From: a virus
DNA: 40,816 nt
Reading direction: 5' to 3' (one strand)
Virus record (IMG/VR): IMGVR_UViG_3300009311_000010
Coordinates: 1-40,816 of that record
Shown here: piece by piece, positions 7,786 to 15,739 of the stretch
How positions within the stretch are numbered: position 1 is the first letter of the stretch
Layout of the letters: each line of letters starts with the position of its first letter
Program-made: the position numbers and the translations under genes
The notes under the pieces: generated by a model
The model's input: the letters and a program-made list of their open reading frames with translations, nothing else
Told to the model about the DNA's origin: nothing
The model's database searches: none

Positions 7786-8637
7786 TTTAACCTTTTTGAT
7801 TGAGTTAAACGCTTCAGCCCCCATACCCGAGGGCGCTCCTATGATTTGATCTAACGTGGAAACACCGTCCACTAGGCCCGCCGCGAGCGCTTGCTCACCG
7901 ATAAAAACACGGGCCTCCCACTTTTGAATGGTCTTAACCTCGATGTCCCGAAGCCTTGAGACCTCGTTCGCAAAAATTGAAAATAAATAATCGACTTGAT
8001 CCTGTATAGCTTCCCGGTCGAAGTCATCAATAGGTTTGTCAGGAGAGGCAATATTTTTGTAGCGACCTGATACGAACTCCTCTACAAGCAAGCCTTTATC
8101 TTCGTTCCATTTGCTATCATCGTAACGCCGCGCTATCACGCCGATCGAGCCAATCTGATTTGTTTTCCCGGTAATATAAATCCCGTTGGTGGCCGCTGCC
8201 AGCATGTAGGCGGCGCTCGCGACCGTACCATCACTGAAAGTAATAATTGGTTTTTCGTCCGTGGCCCTTTCAATAAATTCAGCAAGCTCGAAGGTCCCTT
8301 GTACAGAACCGCCAGGAGAGTCTATACGAAGTATGATCCTCTCAACATCGTCAGCGTCAAGGGCCGCTTGAATATTTTTTTGAACATCTTTTAAGCTCGT
8401 TCCCCCAAAATAAAATGAAAAGAAACTGGCCCCCGGAGTCAATGGCCCCTGTACATCGATCAAAGCATTTCCCTCTACGACCTCGAACCGTCGCGCGTTA
8501 GGATCAGGCTTATCGAATTGAAACGCTTTAAAATCAATTTTATCGCCTTGCAGATGCGTCGCATATATAGCCGCTATCTGTGAGAGTTTCTCGCGAGTCA
8601 GCATCCACGGCGCGTTTATAATCTCAAGGATTTTCAT
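7288..8637 (-). CDS. Prohead protease of the S49 family fused to scaffold (lambda gpC-type)
   Basis: 449 residues. The N-terminal half is a Ser-Lys peptidase of the SppA/gpC family: RIDSPGGSVQG (about 104-114), nucleophile Ser141 in GTVASAAYMLAA, and the general-base Lys about 53 residues later (K194 in SGRYKNIASP), matching the Ser-Lys spacing of SppA. It cleaves scaffold and capsid proteins during head maturation. After about residue 285 comes a charged, helical, Pro/Glu-rich scaffold half. The start overlaps the portal stop by 14 bases. Confidence 0.92.
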   Translation of the reverse strand: MKILEIINAPWMLTREKLSQIAAIYATHLQGDKIDFKAFQFDKPDPNARRFEVVEGNALIDVQGPLTPGASFFSFYFGGTSLKDVQKNIQAALDADDVERIILRIDSPGGSVQGTFELAEFIERATDEKPIITFSDGTVASAAYMLAAATNGIYITGKTNQIGSIGVIARRYDDSKWNEDKGLLVEEFVSGRYKNIASPDKPIDDFDREAIQDQVDYLFSIFANEVSRLRDIEVKTIQKWEARVFIGEQALAAGLVDGVSTLDQIIGAPSGMGAEAFNSIKKVKMTEQKLTLESLQTDHPEVYEEVKKASFLKGHEAGMKDGKEIGAKDERLRIQGIQKVFFKGHEELLESMISDGAVTVGEAAIRFNEAERTVREKAGADEANAMPKPIETDEPGEPKPKPTEETDPKAVWDGNAELRAEFGDVYERYEAFLKADKKGLVKILSRTDA

Positions 8638-10171
8638 CGTTAGTTACCTTTCCAAGTTTTTCGGCTTCCTCTATCAACCGAGGTTGAACCGTTGTATCCC
8701 AATCAACGCCATCAACTTCATTGGCGCTTTGCTTACGGCTCCGGGTTTGAGATTGAGTTATTTTGATGGCCTCTGCCTGAGCTTCCTTCAATACATCAAT
8801 GGCGGGCATTGTCGGGCCTCGCCACTGACTATAAGCTGATCCACAGTAAGCTTTGCGTATCCGTATATCTGAAAAATATCCGGGGGCTGTAATGAATCCT
8901 TTTGCTACAGCCTCATCCAGAAAGGCTTCGTAAACCGGTTGACAAAAAGTATTTGCTATATGCAACCGTTTAGCTAAAAAATAAACCCAACCTAACAGAA
9001 CCTCGCCCCGGCTCGCGGAGTAGGAACGATCGAAGGTCATGAGAATTAAACTCTTTGGAACCCCTACCCGTGCGCCTATCTCAGCAACAATAGCCTCGAA
9101 AAAGGGCTGGAATAGCTGTGACGGCCGGTTGGGGTCGAAGCTCTCGATCTCAACGTCGTCAGGCATTGTGATCACGGAACCGGAACCCATCTTGACGGTC
9201 TGATCGCTCTGCTGGCTCTCCGACGCTGTCGGGTTCTTACGAGCAACACCTGTGCTTTGCTTTGCGCCTGTTATAAATATAACGTAATAACTATTTAATA
9301 CGGACGCCAGCAACTCAGCATTGGAGAGAGTCGACAAGTTTAAAAGCTTTTCGGATACCGTGCTTAGGATCGGGACGCCTCGTGACTGGTCCGGCCGCAC
9401 TTGGTCATAGTGATGTAGGATATTACGACGACCCGACTTTAACGAAAATATTTCCCGAGCCTGCCACGTCATCCCCGCGCCGCCCCTAGTAGTCAACGGG
9501 AACCTGTTCGATATGTGAACCCTTACTGGTACGCCATCCGCGTCACGCTCAATCCCAAACCGAAGAGTCTCATCATTAGATTGATTATCTGGATTGCTTA
9601 CGCGCTCGGCCTCGATGGTTTGGATCTTTAGATCGTATGGGGAGCCGGGGCGCGGCTTGTTGACAAGTAAGGAAAAACAGTCCCCGCCCTCTAACTCAGA
9701 GTGAAGAGTAGAATACGTTTTTTGATAAAAATTTTCAGTCCTCGCAAAGTCGCTCTCATGGCTCTCGGCGAACAATCTAAATTCGGCCTCAACTCCTTGT
9801 TGCCACGTCTGAGCCTGTTGACGAGATAGTCCTAAAAATTTAGCATCGATCGTTGATTGTAAATTAAGCCCGTCCGCCCCTACGGCGTGATCACAAGCTC
9901 GATTTAATATAGCCCCCGCGATAGGTTTATTTCGGACATAGTCACGAGACCGCTCTATCAGGGTCTCTCGGTCATATTGTATAGACTGATCTGGATCTGA
10001 AAGGGCCGTTACAAAATTCTCAAAAGAACTTATTGCCTTGCTGGCCCCCTCGTAGCCGCCCGCCTTACCAAGGAACTCGAGACCTATCCGCGCTTGTTCC
10101 CTTTTCAGGGCGCGTTCGGGGAGATACCTTTTTAAAAATTTATCAAACCTCGTGTCCTTGTGCTTACTCAT
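8624..10171 (-). CDS. Portal protein, lambda gpB family
   Basis: 515 residues with landmarks of the lambda-type portal family: YDRETLIERSRDYVRNKPIA (about 65-84), ILNRACDHAVGADGLNLQS, a clip region with FGIERDADGVPVRVHI and the LNLSTLSNAELLASVLNSYY helix, plus a C-terminal half with RSYSASRGEVLLGW. It forms the twelve-fold ring through which DNA enters and leaves the head. Its ATG overlaps the gpW-like stop by four bases, and its end overlaps the protease start. Typical length for the family. Confidence 0.93.
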   Translation of the reverse strand: MSKHKDTRFDKFLKRYLPERALKREQARIGLEFLGKAGGYEGASKAISSFENFVTALSDPDQSIQYDRETLIERSRDYVRNKPIAGAILNRACDHAVGADGLNLQSTIDAKFLGLSRQQAQTWQQGVEAEFRLFAESHESDFARTENFYQKTYSTLHSELEGGDCFSLLVNKPRPGSPYDLKIQTIEAERVSNPDNQSNDETLRFGIERDADGVPVRVHISNRFPLTTRGGAGMTWQAREIFSLKSGRRNILHHYDQVRPDQSRGVPILSTVSEKLLNLSTLSNAELLASVLNSYYVIFITGAKQSTGVARKNPTASESQQSDQTVKMGSGSVITMPDDVEIESFDPNRPSQLFQPFFEAIVAEIGARVGVPKSLILMTFDRSYSASRGEVLLGWVYFLAKRLHIANTFCQPVYEAFLDEAVAKGFITAPGYFSDIRIRKAYCGSAYSQWRGPTMPAIDVLKEAQAEAIKITQSQTRSRKQSANEVDGVDWDTTVQPRLIEEAEKLGKVTNDENP

Positions 10172-10413
10172 GCTTGATGATCCGGGCTGTATCGTTCAAT
10201 TATGATACCTTTACCGGCTGTATCACTTAAACGCTCGACCCAATTCTGCCAATAATCAATACCGTCTTGAAGCTCGCTGAGACGCTGTCGACGCATATCA
10301 AAATTGACTTGACTTCCACCGTGGGAATAAGAATGAGACTTGAGGGCTTTGTCGTAGGCTGCAAGGGCCAGAACGAGCTTGGCCTCTGCTTGTGTGAGAG
10401 TGATTCCGGCCAT
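10168..10413 (-). CDS. gpW-like head-tail joining protein
   Basis: 81 residues in two long helices, starting MAGITLTQAEAKLVLALAAY and containing RRQRLSELQDGIDYWQNWVE. Size and pattern match gpW-type or DUF6148-type proteins encoded between terminase and portal. In lambda, gpW stabilises the packaged head and prepares it for the tail. It is coupled to the portal by an ATGA overlap and is the first gene after the strong promoter at 10471-10498. Whether it is true gpW or DUF6148 I cannot tell. Confidence 0.7.
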   Translation of the reverse strand: MAGITLTQAEAKLVLALAAYDKALKSHSYSHGGSQVNFDMRRQRLSELQDGIDYWQNWVERLSDTAGKGIIIERYSPDHQA

Positions 10414-10433
10414 AATAAAAAACCTTTATTAAT

Positions 10434-10453
10434 TTCGGAAATGTCGGAAATTT
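10434..10453 (-). promoter_or_regulatory. Tandem TTTCCGA repeats in the leader of the gpW-portal transcript
   Basis: Reading the minus strand, TTTCCGA occurs twice, nine bases apart, about 15-30 bases downstream of the expected start of the 10471-10498 promoter. This is a possible operator or RNA-protein site. Related TTTCC/GGAAA palindromes occur at 20346-20357 and 20498-20510. Confidence 0.3.
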
Positions 10454-10470
10454 TCAATCCGTTCACTAAA

Positions 10471-10498
10471 ATTATAAAGGTAAATTATTATTTGTCAA
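10471..10498 (-). promoter_or_regulatory. Consensus sigma-70-type promoter upstream of gpW-portal
   Basis: On the minus strand TTGACA (10498-10493) and TATAAT (10476-10471) are both perfect and separated by 16 bases. It lies in the 105-base gap between the terminase stop and the gpW-like start, the only sizeable gap in this part of the operon. It would give separate, strong transcription of head and tail genes by host RNA polymerase. Confidence 0.7.
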
Positions 10499-10518
10499 GG
10501 GCCTTTCAATTAAATTGA

Positions 10519-12399
10519 TTAAATTTTTATTCCTTCACTAAGGACCTGAAACTGAGTACCACTTCTTGTAGACGCCTCTGAAGGGCAGCCGCGCTCATTC
10601 CAAGCTCGATGATCCTCCCAATTGAGGCCGTTGGTTCCGTAAATGTGAAAGGCCGCCAACGAATAATTGGTTGTATCGGTGGCCTCATTTGAGGCGTGAG
10701 TTGGACAATCCCAATATTGAACCTTTTTCCCGTTTACGATTTTTTCCTTAAGTCGTTCAATCGTTAACTGATAGAAAAAATTCTCGGTAAAGCTCGCATG
10801 TTTTGAAAAGTGAATCATTTTTTCTTCAGTCTTTAACTGGTTGTGCGTTAGCATCTTACCTACGTCTACGCTGAGCGCCCATGTATCAACCCCGTATTTG
10901 TTAGCGTTCGGGGGATTTATAAAATTCTTAGCGTGGCCCGCTTTACCAATTACACCATATATCTCCACACCCTTATCCTGAAGGGCTTTAACGAAAGGTG
11001 AAGCGTTGAGCGAACAATAACCGAAGTCGAGAGCCGTCGCTAATATCGGTTGATTGTTTCCGTACTTCCCTTGCAAGAAAGTCTCAAGGCTATTCCACGG
11101 CGACCCCTCCGTCCCGTAAGGTATCCACGGGTCGCCCCCGATGATCTTATGTTCCAAAAACCAGCGCTCTTGATTCTCCCCGTAAGCTACTACTGTGACC
11201 TCGATCCGATTCTTCTGGACGTCCGCCCCAGCGGCGATTATAACGCCCTCTCGAGGTACGCCCGTATAATCTTCACGGCCCTTGTACAGGGTCGAGTGTT
11301 CAATCTTCTCGCCGGGGTCCTGATCCCACGCGAGGCCGAGCCGGGTATTAAAGAAATGAGTCATTGCTCTAAGGTCCCCCGCGCGCCTATCCTTGGCGGC
11401 TTTGAGCCAACCCTTCGCCATATCTACCCATGTATAGCCGAGCGTCGAGTAGGCCGAACTCAAATGAAATCCGATCGTGTCCGCGTCGGTTCCTTTTCCC
11501 GAGGGCGTCCAGACGCCATCCTGCATGATCCCCATTTTCTCCCACTCCTCGAGATGCCGCTTGCAGTCGGTGTTTATGCAGTCGTAGTACGGCTCACTGT
11601 CAAGTAAATAATCCTCAGTATATGTAAATTTAATTCTAAAAAAATCGAGAACCTGTAACTCCCCGCAGTCAGGGCACGGAACGAAAAAGTAATTCATATC
11701 CGTAAGGAGCCACTCCGCCCATATCAGGCTTGTAGACGTAATCGTCGGCGTCCCTGAATAATAGAGCTTGTACTTCCCGTCCCTCGCGTCGGTCCTGTTC
11801 TTAAGCAGATCCAGCGGTGACCCTTCGCCGATTTTCGTAGCCGTCCCGCCAATGTCCTCTAATAGCGTGTCTACGTCGTCAGCGATTACGATCCCCGCCG
11901 AGTAGGTTCGATACGACTTCCCTGTCGCACCGCCCGCGCACTTTAGGGACCCGCCGGGAAATATTTTAAGCAAGCGGGTCGACTTCCCGCGCTTGTCCAT
12001 AGTGTCCCGGACCTTCCCCATAAGCCGCTGGTTGTCCTCGAGGGCTGGCTCAATCCGCGTCTTGACATGCTCAAGGGCCATTGGTTCTGATCCAAATATC
12101 ATAAGGATCGGGACCGGGTACATATCAATCGTAGCCTGAATCACTATGTCACTTGTCAACGTGGCCCCGACCTGCGTCCCTTTTACAAAGATCACCTTGC
12201 GGTAAGGGCTAGTCCACGAGAGGGCCTCAAGCGGTTTAATAAGGTAGGGCGTCCGGTCGAATTGTATACGGCCCTTGATAGCGGAGCCGGGGGGCAATAT
12301 GAAATGTTGCTCGGCCCACTCGTGAAAGGTTAGAATCGGATCAGGGGCCATCGCTCCCTTGAAGGTATCAACGAGGCTCGATACTGTTTGAAGGGTCAT
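10519..12399 (-). CDS. Terminase large subunit, lambda gpA family
   Basis: 626 residues. The ATPase half has a degenerate Walker A, VKGTQVGATLTS (KGTQVGAT at 73-80), a Walker B with DD at 174-175 (GIVIADDVD), and the GKSYRTYSAG segment. A four-Cys zinc site follows (C242, C245, C274, C279), then the nuclease half with GADVQKNRIE (Asp393), typical of gpA-type enzymes. It cuts and pumps DNA into the prohead, usually at a cos site, so this phage probably has cohesive ends. It overlaps the small upstream gene by 32 bases. Confidence 0.95.
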   Translation of the reverse strand: MTLQTVSSLVDTFKGAMAPDPILTFHEWAEQHFILPPGSAIKGRIQFDRTPYLIKPLEALSWTSPYRKVIFVKGTQVGATLTSDIVIQATIDMYPVPILMIFGSEPMALEHVKTRIEPALEDNQRLMGKVRDTMDKRGKSTRLLKIFPGGSLKCAGGATGKSYRTYSAGIVIADDVDTLLEDIGGTATKIGEGSPLDLLKNRTDARDGKYKLYYSGTPTITSTSLIWAEWLLTDMNYFFVPCPDCGELQVLDFFRIKFTYTEDYLLDSEPYYDCINTDCKRHLEEWEKMGIMQDGVWTPSGKGTDADTIGFHLSSAYSTLGYTWVDMAKGWLKAAKDRRAGDLRAMTHFFNTRLGLAWDQDPGEKIEHSTLYKGREDYTGVPREGVIIAAGADVQKNRIEVTVVAYGENQERWFLEHKIIGGDPWIPYGTEGSPWNSLETFLQGKYGNNQPILATALDFGYCSLNASPFVKALQDKGVEIYGVIGKAGHAKNFINPPNANKYGVDTWALSVDVGKMLTHNQLKTEEKMIHFSKHASFTENFFYQLTIERLKEKIVNGKKVQYWDCPTHASNEATDTTNYSLAAFHIYGTNGLNWEDHRAWNERGCPSEASTRSGTQFQVLSEGIKI

Positions 12400-12625
12400 T
12401 TAATTTATCCTCTAAATTTTTTATAAACATTTTCTGTAAATCCTCTACACTCAGATTTACAAGGTCCCCACAACGAGTCATAATAATCTGTGCAATCATC
12501 CTCGACTGTGTAACCTTATGAGGCCCTTTCCATTCTAAAAAATCGAGGCCCGTTCCATGTAGGGCTGTGATCTGGACCCCGTCGTCATCGTCGCACTCTA
12601 TAACGATTTTTGATTCATCTGTCAT
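12368..12625 (-). CDS. Small acidic protein upstream of the large terminase, unknown
   Basis: 85 residues, starting MTDESKIVIECDDDDGVQIT, with a single domain of mixed strands and helices and a hydrophobic helix around SRMIAQIIMTRC. It overlaps both neighbours (11 bases with the upstream stop, 32 with the terminase start), so its translation is coupled to packaging genes. No family recognised. Confidence 0.7.
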   Translation of the reverse strand: MTDESKIVIECDDDDGVQITALHGTGLDFLEWKGPHKVTQSRMIAQIIMTRCGDLVNLSVEDLQKMFIKNLEDKLNDPSNSIEPR

Positions 12626-12812
12626 TTTTTAATCTCGATTCAAATTCTATCTCATAAGGGCATGTCCCCTGTAGAGTCACTTTGACCGGGGCCTCACCAA
12701 CTTTAAAAACAAACGAAACCGCGTCGACCCCTAAAGGCCATAGCCTAAAAGGTTCCGGCATCACTAACGGGAACTCTTGTTTTCCTTTTTCGGTTTCAAC
12801 AATTGCTTTCAT
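12615..12812 (-). CDS. Small beta-rich protein, 65 aa, unknown
   Basis: Start chosen at the ATG at 12812 (MKAIVETEKGKQEFPLV), with an AGGT site eight bases before it; a TTG two codons upstream is possible. The protein is strand-rich, with FRLWPLGVDAVSFVFKVGEA and a single Cys. It lies in the packaging gene cluster, three bases after the preceding gene. Function unknown. Confidence 0.65.
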   Translation of the reverse strand: MKAIVETEKGKQEFPLVMPEPFRLWPLGVDAVSFVFKVGEAPVKVTLQGTCPYEIEFESRLKNDR

Positions 12813-12814
12813 AA

Positions 12815-13285
12815 TCAATACCTGTCAGGGCCTTTATAGGTTTTAGGATGGCCCAACTTGTCAACGGGCTTCTGTAGCGGGTCCATATACACCGCCCCTG
12901 TAGCCCCATCAATAGCGATTCCGCGCTTGTTAAACTCCGCCTCGAGTAGAGGGCCGACATGAATTGTTTTTTCGCGTACCGATTTTTTTAAATCGTGATT
13001 GAACTCGCCCTCGGTCTCGGCCTTATCTAACTCCTCTTGTGTTAAAGCGGTCAACTTCTTACGCCGCTCGAACAGCCCCTCAAGGGCCTCGGTGATATTC
13101 CTCGCGCGGTCCGCCGCGTCGTTCAGCGTCTCAATGGCCCCCGGTGTAGTCATTGACATTTCGACGGCGGCCCCGCAAAAAGAATCAATGTTTGATGGAT
13201 TCGTGTCGACCTCGTCACAGTCACCGTTTACAAGGTATGGACAATGCGCGCTTGTAACTTCATAAATTAAAAATGGACATTTCAT
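12815..13285 (-). CDS. Protein with N-terminal Cys cluster, 156 aa, unknown
   Basis: Cys at 3, 15, 23 and 37 in the first 40 residues suggest a small metal-binding knob. A helical charged region follows (about 55-105, including LFERRKKLTALTQEELDKAE), and a C-terminal segment ends KTYKGPDRY. It has a good AAAGGGG site before the ATG at 13285. It sits between the two terminase genes, so a packaging accessory role is possible, but there is no recognised family. Confidence 0.7.
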   Translation of the reverse strand: MKCPFLIYEVTSAHCPYLVNGDCDEVDTNPSNIDSFCGAAVEMSMTTPGAIETLNDAADRARNITEALEGLFERRKKLTALTQEELDKAETEGEFNHDLKKSVREKTIHVGPLLEAEFNKRGIAIDGATGAVYMDPLQKPVDKLGHPKTYKGPDRY

Positions 13286-13287
13286 TT

Positions 13288-13818
13288 CTATAACCCCTTT
13301 AATAGAGAGCCTAGAGCGTTGCTAAGCTCCTCGCTCATTAACTTATCAATCTCAAAGGCAGTCTTACCGACGCACTTCGAGGCTATTCGGCCCGGTACTA
13401 TCATCACCGCGTCCCTTGTAGAGCGGGCCAACTCAAACACCTTGTCGCGAGCGCCCTCGGCATCGATCAGTTTGCCCTCGCGTTTATCGTTTTCGATCTT
13501 CAGTTTTCGATGTTGCTCGCGGATCTTTTTCTTTTCGAGATCCTCGCGTGAACCCCCTATAGGTTTGAGGCCACCGGATTTATTTTTCTGACCGTTTATC
13601 TGATAATTAATTCCCTTGATCTGTAGGCCCGCCCGCTCGGCAGTTGCGACGAGGTCGATCAAGCGCTGGCCTTGGACGGTCGCCCATACGAGACGGCCCT
13701 TTTTATCAAGGTTGGTTATATAAACCGGATCGACGCCGAGCTTCCCTGAGCGCTTGCCGAACACGAGGCCCGCCATCTCCTTTTTAGTTTTGATGAATCT
13801 GTTTTCTATCAAGGGCAT
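13288..13818 (-). CDS. Terminase small subunit candidate (Nu1-like)
   Basis: 176 residues. The C-terminal two thirds carry the small-terminase pattern: a charged coil (REDLEKKKIREQHRKLKIEN), then KREGKLIDAEGARDKVFELA, then VMIVPGRIASKCVG and a final helix EIDKLMSEELSNAL. Nu1-type proteins recognise the cos site and load the large subunit. The N-terminal 70 residues should form a winged helix; here the sequence is divergent and I cannot place the recognition helix. The unusual feature is four small genes between this and the large subunit's normal neighbour position. Confidence 0.65.
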   Translation of the reverse strand: MPLIENRFIKTKKEMAGLVFGKRSGKLGVDPVYITNLDKKGRLVWATVQGQRLIDLVATAERAGLQIKGINYQINGQKNKSGGLKPIGGSREDLEKKKIREQHRKLKIENDKREGKLIDAEGARDKVFELARSTRDAVMIVPGRIASKCVGKTAFEIDKLMSEELSNALGSLLKGL

Positions 13819-13819
13819 T

Positions 13820-14011
13820 TTATAATCCTAAATTAAATAAATTTAAATCAACATCGTCGTAAGCATCCTTCCAAAGCTTGATTATAGCATACCTTACTAA
13901 ATCTTTATTTTTTATCGAAGTCCATTTTTTCTCTTTAATTCCTACACCCATTCCAGCAGCATTCGCGGCGGCATTTTCAATCAATATTTGTAAGGCTAGT
14001 TTTCTGGTCAT
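13820..14011 (-). CDS. Small helical protein, 63 aa, unknown
   Basis: Start chosen at the ATG at 14011 (MTRKLALQILIENAAANAAG), preceded by GGGA nine bases upstream. A frame extends to an ATG at 14104 but lacks a ribosome binding site. It is helical, basic in the middle (IKEKKWTSIKNKDLVRY) and acidic at the end. One base separates its stop from the small terminase start. Function unknown. Confidence 0.55.
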   Translation of the reverse strand: MTRKLALQILIENAAANAAGMGVGIKEKKWTSIKNKDLVRYAIIKLWKDAYDDVDLNLFNLGL

Positions 14012-14156
14012 TTGTAAAATTCCCAATTTTAAAGAAGTGACCACCCGGCAGGCTCCCATCAAGGCTGGCTGGATAAACTTTTCAGGATATATCGGCGCTT
14101 TCATGGACGCCGCCCACGAGGGGCCAGCTATGAGACCTTACCGGCTCGGGGTCCGG

Positions 14157-14435
14157 TTAGGCAGTCACTCTTTTTATAAAATGTTTAATTTGTTTTTTCG
14201 TAGGGATTAAAATTAAATCCGACTTTAAAGGTTTTGAATTTTCGAACTCTCGTTCTAACTTCTCGAGGCGCTGCTCTACAGTGGCCCGGTCTTTTATTTC
14301 CTGTAGCTCGCCCTCGGTTCCAAAATGGATGGCCCTTGTCTCATCCATAAAATTAAAATAATCGACCTGAGCCTGTTTTAAAATTTTACCAACCGGGAGT
14401 ATCGGGCCAAAGGTTCCATCTCTGTTTTCTTGCAT
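14157..14435 (-). CDS. Charged helical protein, 92 aa, unknown
   Basis: Starts MQENRDGTFGPILPVGKILK and contains a predicted coiled coil (RATVEQRLEKLEREFEN), ending in a basic KKQIKHFIKRVTA tail that could touch nucleic acid. A GAGG site lies about 11 bases before the ATG. It stands alone between two non-coding gaps (14012-14156 and 14436-14645), upstream of the terminase genes. No family recognised. Confidence 0.6.
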   Translation of the reverse strand: MQENRDGTFGPILPVGKILKQAQVDYFNFMDETRAIHFGTEGELQEIKDRATVEQRLEKLEREFENSKPLKSDLILIPTKKQIKHFIKRVTA

Positions 14436-14645
14436 TGTTAATAATCCTCTATATATAGGACAGTTAAATCATTTTTTAACTGTGAGTTAACTTGAAAAAA
14501 TCAATAATAATTAGCGAAATTTTGGGCAGCCGATCCGCTGAGCTATCCCTTGCTACCAAAGGACCCACAAAATTGACAGCTCTGGACACCTTTCTAAGGC
14601 TTCTGTGCGGTCTCCGTGAAAGCTCATAAATGAAGTATTTACAAT
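14436..14645. other. 210-base gap with a hairpin and GTTAA dyads; cos-site candidate region
   Basis: No reading frame of note. On the minus strand GGGATAGC can pair with GCTGCCC (about 14529-14556), and GTTAA/TTAAC inverted repeats lie at 14463-14493. The segment lies upstream of the small terminase, where gpA-type phages often keep cos. I see no definite cosN. Part of it faintly resembles a tRNA D-arm but does not fold as a tRNA. Confidence 0.3.
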
Positions 14646-15248
14646 TCATCCGAACCGGCCCCTGAAGCCTGCGCGCTTGAGTTGCTTGTTATATTCGGCT
14701 GCAAAGTGCTCCTCAATATACGCGTCGAGAAACTCCTCATGGATGCTAATTCGTCTCATCATATGAGGGATCGAATGGCCCTTCAAGGTTGTAACCTTTC
14801 GCCCCGGACCTTGCCTAAAGACTGCGACGTCTTTACCACGCCCGCGCGCGTCCGTAACTTTTTCACCGCCCGATCCCCCTTTGATTGCTGGAATTGTAAA
14901 TGGTCTCGAGCCGCCTCGGATAGGATCTCTTACTCGCTTACGCTTGCGGTCAAGCCCTATATGCGACACGCCACGGCTGAGCTTCTTAGGTCTAATCCAA
15001 TTCAAGCGCACCCCCCTTGTGAACCAACCTACACGCTTACTCTGTCGAGTCGCCTTAGTAACCTTCGTGGCCTTTATAATAGAGCTTTGTTTAATTGTAT
15101 ACTCTTTGCTGATCTGCTTGGCAACCCCTCTCAAAGCGCGTCTAGTGAGTATGTTCAACGTCCTCATGACAGCAATGTCATTACGTCGCTTTATGTCCTT
15201 GATCACGTTGTCGACATTACTCACGGTAATACTAAATTGTGTAGCCAT
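14646..15248 (-). CDS. Tail completion protein, lambda gpZ / minor tail protein Z-like
   Basis: 200 residues, very basic. The N-terminal half shows the gpZ pattern: a VDNVIKDIKRRNDIAVMRTL-like opening, RALRGVAKQISKEYTIKQ and then basic KATKVTKATRQSKRVGWF. The C-terminal half has IPHMMRRISIHEEF and a helical EEHFAAEYNKQLKRAG end. gpZ finishes the tail end that joins the head. Normally it lies between capsid and tail tube genes; here it lies upstream of the terminase genes. A GAGGT site precedes the ATG at 15248. Confidence 0.7.
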   Translation of the reverse strand: MATQFSITVSNVDNVIKDIKRRNDIAVMRTLNILTRRALRGVAKQISKEYTIKQSSIIKATKVTKATRQSKRVGWFTRGVRLNWIRPKKLSRGVSHIGLDRKRKRVRDPIRGGSRPFTIPAIKGGSGGEKVTDARGRGKDVAVFRQGPGRKVTTLKGHSIPHMMRRISIHEEFLDAYIEEHFAAEYNKQLKRAGFRGRFG

Positions 15249-15739
15249 ATTATTTTACCTCTATCCACTCAGAAAAAGTTTTAACTGGCCCTTATCGTTT
15301 TCACGATACTCAAAGTGGGCCATGCTCTACAGCCCAATAACAAAGGACGTTCCACGGTTTCGTGAAACAATTTTTGTTACGGCCCTTCTCTGATTTGTTA
15401 CTTTATTATACTAATATATATAGATAATAGATAAAATGTAACAAATCAGACCCTCTAAATATTCTTAACATTTTGAGAGTTTTTTTTCTAAAAATAATGA
15501 ATAAAAAAACACCTTGAGATTTGTGACCGCACCCTCTTTACCTTACAGTACAGTCACTTAAAGTAACATTGAGCGTAACACGTTTTTTGTGAAAATGGCC
15601 TTTTTGAGCAATTAAAAATATATTGTGAAATAATTTAATGTTTATTAAATGACCGGCCATGTTAAATTTAATTACCATTCAAGTTTTTGTGTTTTTTGTC
15701 CAAAACTATTAAGATCCTCTCCTCTAAATCAAGTGGCCC
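15249..15739. other. 491-base AT-rich non-coding gap with dyad symmetries
   Basis: No gene above 20 codons that I would defend. A 20-codon frame on the minus strand (MAHFEYRENDKGQ...) before the gpZ-like gene overlaps a TATCGT/ACGATA hairpin (15293-15308) and could be a leader. GTTTC/GAAAC pairing occurs near 15358-15369. The main structure is the long inverted repeat at 15389-15450. GTAAC words recur near 15561 and 15574. It probably holds control sites for the packaging genes, or an origin. Confidence 0.45.
15389..15450. repeat. Perfect 13-bp inverted repeat around a 36-bp AT-only core
   Basis: TCTGATTTGTTAC (15389-15401) and GTAACAAATCAGA (15438-15450) are exact inverted copies. The core between them is nearly pure A+T with several TATA/ATAT words, and a further TTTGTTAC copy is at 15373-15380. 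This fits an origin or a large operator; it is too far apart for a normal terminator. Confidence 0.65.

Noticed and set aside
11050-11607. Plus-strand frame of 185 codons inside the large terminase gene
   Set aside because: Opposite to a strongly matching terminase; no ribosome site and no domain.
14529-14556. GGGATAGCTCAGCGGATCGG-like wording on the minus strand recalling a tRNA D-arm
   Set aside because: No acceptor stem, anticodon arm or T-arm with GTTCGA follows; it forms a simple hairpin only.
14682-15393. Two plus-strand frames of 170-200 codons over the gpZ-like gene
   Set aside because: The minus frame has the family pattern and a good start; the plus frames have neither.
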